From the NCBI GenBank assembly GCA_003446655.1, contig DMCZ01000216.1:12244-32168 (forward strand): a stretch of 19,925 nt of DNA, read 5' to 3'. Source of the DNA: Thauera sp. (lineage in GTDB: Bacteria; Pseudomonadota; Gammaproteobacteria; Burkholderiales; Rhodocyclaceae). A program made the translations under genes and the position numbers. Shown piece after piece: positions 18,270 through 19,925 of this stretch (the first letter of the stretch is position 1; each line of letters begins with the position of its first letter). The notes beneath the pieces were generated by a model that did no database searches, had not been told where the DNA came from, and was given only the letters and a program-made list of their open reading frames with translations.

Positions 18270-19265
18270 TCAGATTGCAACGCCGGCCTTGGCCATGCGC
18301 GCGTTGAACTGCTGGACGACATCGGCCATCACGGCATCGGTGCGCTCGCCCAAAGCAATACGGGCAACAGGAAGCAGCGCCGCCGCAGCGCGATCACGCC
18401 AGGCGGTCAGCCACTGGGACAGGATCTGCTTGTTTTCGGGCGACTCGGCCGCCGCGATCTTCACCGTCGCGTCCACCCATTTCTTCGTTTCGGCGTACCA
18501 GTCAGTCATGAACTGCGTAAGCATCGCCACCGGGGTACCACCCTGCGAAGACAGGACGTCGTCGATGATGGTGTCGTACACGAGCGGATACATCAGACCG
18601 TCGAGAACCACGTTCTGCACCACGAAAAGTTCGACGGGGTCCTTGATGACAAAAGAGTCCTCGACATAGCGGCGCAGCCCCTGCCAGGTGTCGTCTTCCG
18701 TCCACGCGCGCTTGGCCTCATCCAGCGACTCGACGTCGCCGAGCAGCAAGCCCACGCGGGTGATGTACTGGGCAATGCCAAGCTGATCCATCGCCTGGTA
18801 GATGTGGGGCTGCGAGAAGCCCGTGCCGTAGCTGTAGGCACAGACGCTGGCGTTATTCATGTTCGAGCCCCAGGCCACGTGGCGCAGCGGCAGGAGCAGC
18901 TTCAGAACGGTGTCACGCAGCGACTCGGGCAGCGTCGACGCAAGACCGCGATTCTCGACGAAGTCGAAGTTGGCCTCGGCCGTGTCCTGCTGTTTCGCGC
19001 GCGCCAGCGTGTAGGCGCCGTAGTAGAACTGACGCGGATCCTTGAACGCATACCAGTCCGCCATCTTGATTGCCGTCCGGGACGCATCGTAAATCTCGTG
19101 CTCGGGATCCCAGGTCGGACGGTAGTGGAAGTTCGCCGTCTGCTGCATGTCGAGCGTGCCTTCCTGGTACCGCGAAGCCGGCTTGTCCGCGCCGATACGA
19201 CGGGCGATGTTGTCGAAGGTGTGCCGCAGAGGCTTGATGGACACCGTGCGCAAATCGATTTGCAT
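18270..19265 (-). CDS. dmpL: Phenol hydroxylase beta subunit
   Basis: This 331-residue protein is the beta subunit of the phenol hydroxylase oxygenase. It has the ferritin-like helical fold of the alpha subunit but no diiron ligands. Recognisable parts include DLRTVSIKPLRHTFDNIARR near the N-terminus (about 4-23), PTWDPEHEIYDASRTAI (50-66), WYAFKDPRQFYYGAYTLAR (71-89) and the C-terminal WVDATVKIAAAES. Length matches DmpL. The ATG at 19265 has AGGAGG 7 nt upstream. It lies 30 bp after dmpK and 11 bp before dmpM. Confidence 0.96.
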   Translation of the reverse strand: MQIDLRTVSIKPLRHTFDNIARRIGADKPASRYQEGTLDMQQTANFHYRPTWDPEHEIYDASRTAIKMADWYAFKDPRQFYYGAYTLARAKQQDTAEANFDFVENRGLASTLPESLRDTVLKLLLPLRHVAWGSNMNNASVCAYSYGTGFSQPHIYQAMDQLGIAQYITRVGLLLGDVESLDEAKRAWTEDDTWQGLRRYVEDSFVIKDPVELFVVQNVVLDGLMYPLVYDTIIDDVLSSQGGTPVAMLTQFMTDWYAETKKWVDATVKIAAAESPENKQILSQWLTAWRDRAAAALLPVARIALGERTDAVMADVVQQFNARMAKAGVAI

Positions 19266-19295
19266 GAACTCTCCTCCTGTTGATTTAACAGCGAC

Positions 19296-19559
19296 TCAAC
19301 GGAATCGCTGATGGGTTGCCTGATGCAGACTCCAGTTCCATTCGGAACCTTCCGACTCCGCGGATTCGTCGCGCGGTCCGAGTTGAATCACTTCATTGGT
19401 GGTGCAGAAGGCCTCGTACGCATCCGCCGGAAGCAGCATCTCAGCGAACAGTTCAGGGTCGCCGATCGCGAACTCGAACTCCACGAAGCCATCGGGGCGA
19501 CGCTCGATCAAGCGCACGAACTTGCGATTGAGGTCGATCGCCGGCTGTTGGTCGGTCAT
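19296..19559 (-). CDS. dmpK: Phenol hydroxylase assembly protein
   Basis: This 87-residue protein matches DmpK, which in Pseudomonas is needed to assemble active iron-loaded oxygenase but is not part of the turnover complex. The stretches RKFVRLIERRPDGFVEFEF (about 12-30) and GDPELFAEMLLPADAYEAFC (about 33-52) are typical. The ATG at 19559 is supported by AAGGAG 8 nt upstream and by the family N-terminus; a longer frame from a TTG at 19628 would run through the promoter. It is the first gene of the dmpKLMNOP-dmpB operon. A sigma-54 type promoter, two activator-like sites and one operator candidate lie upstream. Confidence 0.92.
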   Translation of the reverse strand: MTDQQPAIDLNRKFVRLIERRPDGFVEFEFAIGDPELFAEMLLPADAYEAFCTTNEVIQLGPRDESAESEGSEWNWSLHQATHQRFR

Positions 19560-19611
19560 GCCTCTGTCTCCTTCCTTTTCATTGAGTCGGACTTGCTGCG
19601 CGAACACTACT

Positions 19612-19627
19612 AACAATTTCCGTGCCA
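19612..19627 (-). promoter_or_regulatory. Sigma-54 type -24/-12 promoter of the dmpK operon
   Basis: On the minus strand the sequence reads TGGCACGGAAATTGTT from 19627 to 19612. The -24 part TGGCAC is a perfect match and the spacing is right; the -12 dinucleotide is GT in place of the consensus GC (TTGT for TTGC). The implied start site is near 19601, giving a leader of about 40 nt with the AAGGAG before dmpK. Phenol hydroxylase operons are often sigma-54 dependent. Confidence 0.65.
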
Positions 19628-19667
19628 ATTTCGTGAATCGCCGCCATTTCGGGACATTTCCTCTGCG

Positions 19668-19675
19668 TCTCGAGA
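19668..19675. promoter_or_regulatory. Candidate GntR operator, copy 4 (dmpK control region)
   Basis: TCTCGAGA followed by TT on the plus strand is the shared core with one matching arm. It is centred at about -71 from the implied sigma-54 start site, between the promoter and the activator-like sites, where a bound protein could hinder DNA looping. Confidence 0.45.
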
Positions 19676-19703
19676 TTCCCTTCCCATTTGTTACGCTTAT
19701 CGC

Positions 19704-19719
19704 TTCATCAATTGCCCAA
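19704..19719. promoter_or_regulatory. Proximal XylR/DmpR-like upstream activating site
   Basis: TTCATCAATTGCCCAA resembles the TTGATCA-type dyad bound by XylR/DmpR-family activators, with mismatches in both halves. Its centre is about -111 from the implied start and 29 bp from the distal site. Confidence 0.4.
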
Positions 19720-19732
19720 GGCGACTCTTTCG

Positions 19733-19748
19733 TTGATCATTTGATCAC
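19733..19748. promoter_or_regulatory. Distal XylR/DmpR-like upstream activating site
   Basis: TTGATCATTTGATCAC contains two TGATCA blocks and resembles the XylR/DmpR upstream sites. Its centre is at about -140 from the implied sigma-54 start. Spacing of about three helical turns from the proximal site matches paired activator sites in known promoters of this class. Confidence 0.5.
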
Positions 19749-19773
19749 TTTGCTTTATTGCTTCGCAGCAAAG
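19748..19773. other. Stem-loop in the dmpK upstream region
   Basis: CTTTGCT (19748-19754) and AGCAAAG (19767-19773) form a perfect 7-bp inverted repeat with a 12-nt loop. It adjoins the distal activator-like site. Function unknown. Confidence 0.35.
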
Positions 19774-19835
19774 ACCGGGGCCGCCCCATACATCGCTGAG
19801 CACAAGGGCGATGGAGCAAGCACTGATGGGCGTCA

Positions 19836-19853
19836 GGCCGAGCGTTCTCGGCC
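19836..19853. repeat. Perfect hairpin upstream of the dmpK control sites
   Basis: GGCCGAG (19836-19842), a CGTT loop and CTCGGCC (19847-19853) form a compact 7-bp hairpin. No T-run follows on either strand. It could be the remainder of a terminator for a gene beyond the edge or a structural repeat; only the symmetry is seen. Confidence 0.4.
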
Positions 19854-19925
19854 CCGCGGCAACCAAACCACGGAGCAAGCTCGCTAACCCCGAGCCTGCG
19901 CCATTATTAACCCGGCCCTTAAATA

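Larger units (their letters stand above)
19560..19925 (-). promoter_or_regulatory. Control region upstream of dmpK (366 bp without a gene)
   Basis: No convincing gene is seen here. From dmpK outwards the region holds a ribosome binding site, a sigma-54 type promoter, a TCTCGAGA palindrome, two XylR/DmpR-like sites, and hairpins at 19748-19773 and 19836-19853. The region is visibly richer in A and T between about 19600 and 19770 than the coding DNA around it. A divergent or upstream regulator of the XylR/DmpR type may lie beyond the right edge, but this cannot be seen. Confidence 0.6.

Overview
The window looks like a chromosome segment of a high-GC betaproteobacterium that grows on aromatic compounds and is probably facultatively anaerobic. 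The phenol hydroxylase, catechol 2,3-dioxygenase and meta-pathway genes, the style of the PurL protein and the c-di-GMP genes fit the Thauera/Azoarcus/Aromatoleum group (Rhodocyclales). That placement is inference from gene content; no rRNA or other marker is present.

Left part (1-7996) is mostly housekeeping and signalling. On the minus strand it holds the start of a DUF2946 protein that runs off the left edge, a tandem pair of c-di-GMP genes (EAL domain, and an HD-GYP domain whose HD motif reads QD), and purL. A plus-strand FAH-family hydrolase diverges from purL.

Middle part (8107-12833, minus strand) is a lower meta-pathway unit: a GlcG/HbpS-type protein, acetaldehyde dehydrogenase (dmpF), 4-hydroxy-2-oxovalerate aldolase (dmpG), 4-oxalocrotonate tautomerase (dmpI) and a SphA/MetA-type outer-membrane protein. 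It ends at a good terminator. Beyond that is a separately transcribed small membrane protein with an ABM domain. A GntR/FCD regulator (12995-13723, plus strand) diverges from this unit.

Right part (13801-19559, minus strand) is the upper pathway: the multicomponent phenol hydroxylase dmpKLMNOP followed by catechol 2,3-dioxygenase (dmpB). Phenol is converted to catechol and then to 2-hydroxymuconic semialdehyde. The tautomerase, aldolase and dehydrogenase of the middle part handle later steps and yield pyruvate and acetyl-CoA. Genes for DmpC, DmpD, DmpE, DmpH and the ferredoxin DmpQ are not in the window.

The most interesting signal is regulatory. A palindrome with core TCTCGAGA and AT-rich arms occurs in front of each catabolic transcription unit and next to the GntR gene, and is a strong candidate operator for that regulator. 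The dmpK promoter region also carries a sigma-54 type -24/-12 element and two XylR/DmpR-like upstream activating sites 29 bp apart, with the candidate operator between them. A perfect FNR-type box (TTGAT-N4-ATCAA) lies at the dmpP/dmpB junction. Four strong hairpins sit 8-11 nt after internal stop codons in the two operons.
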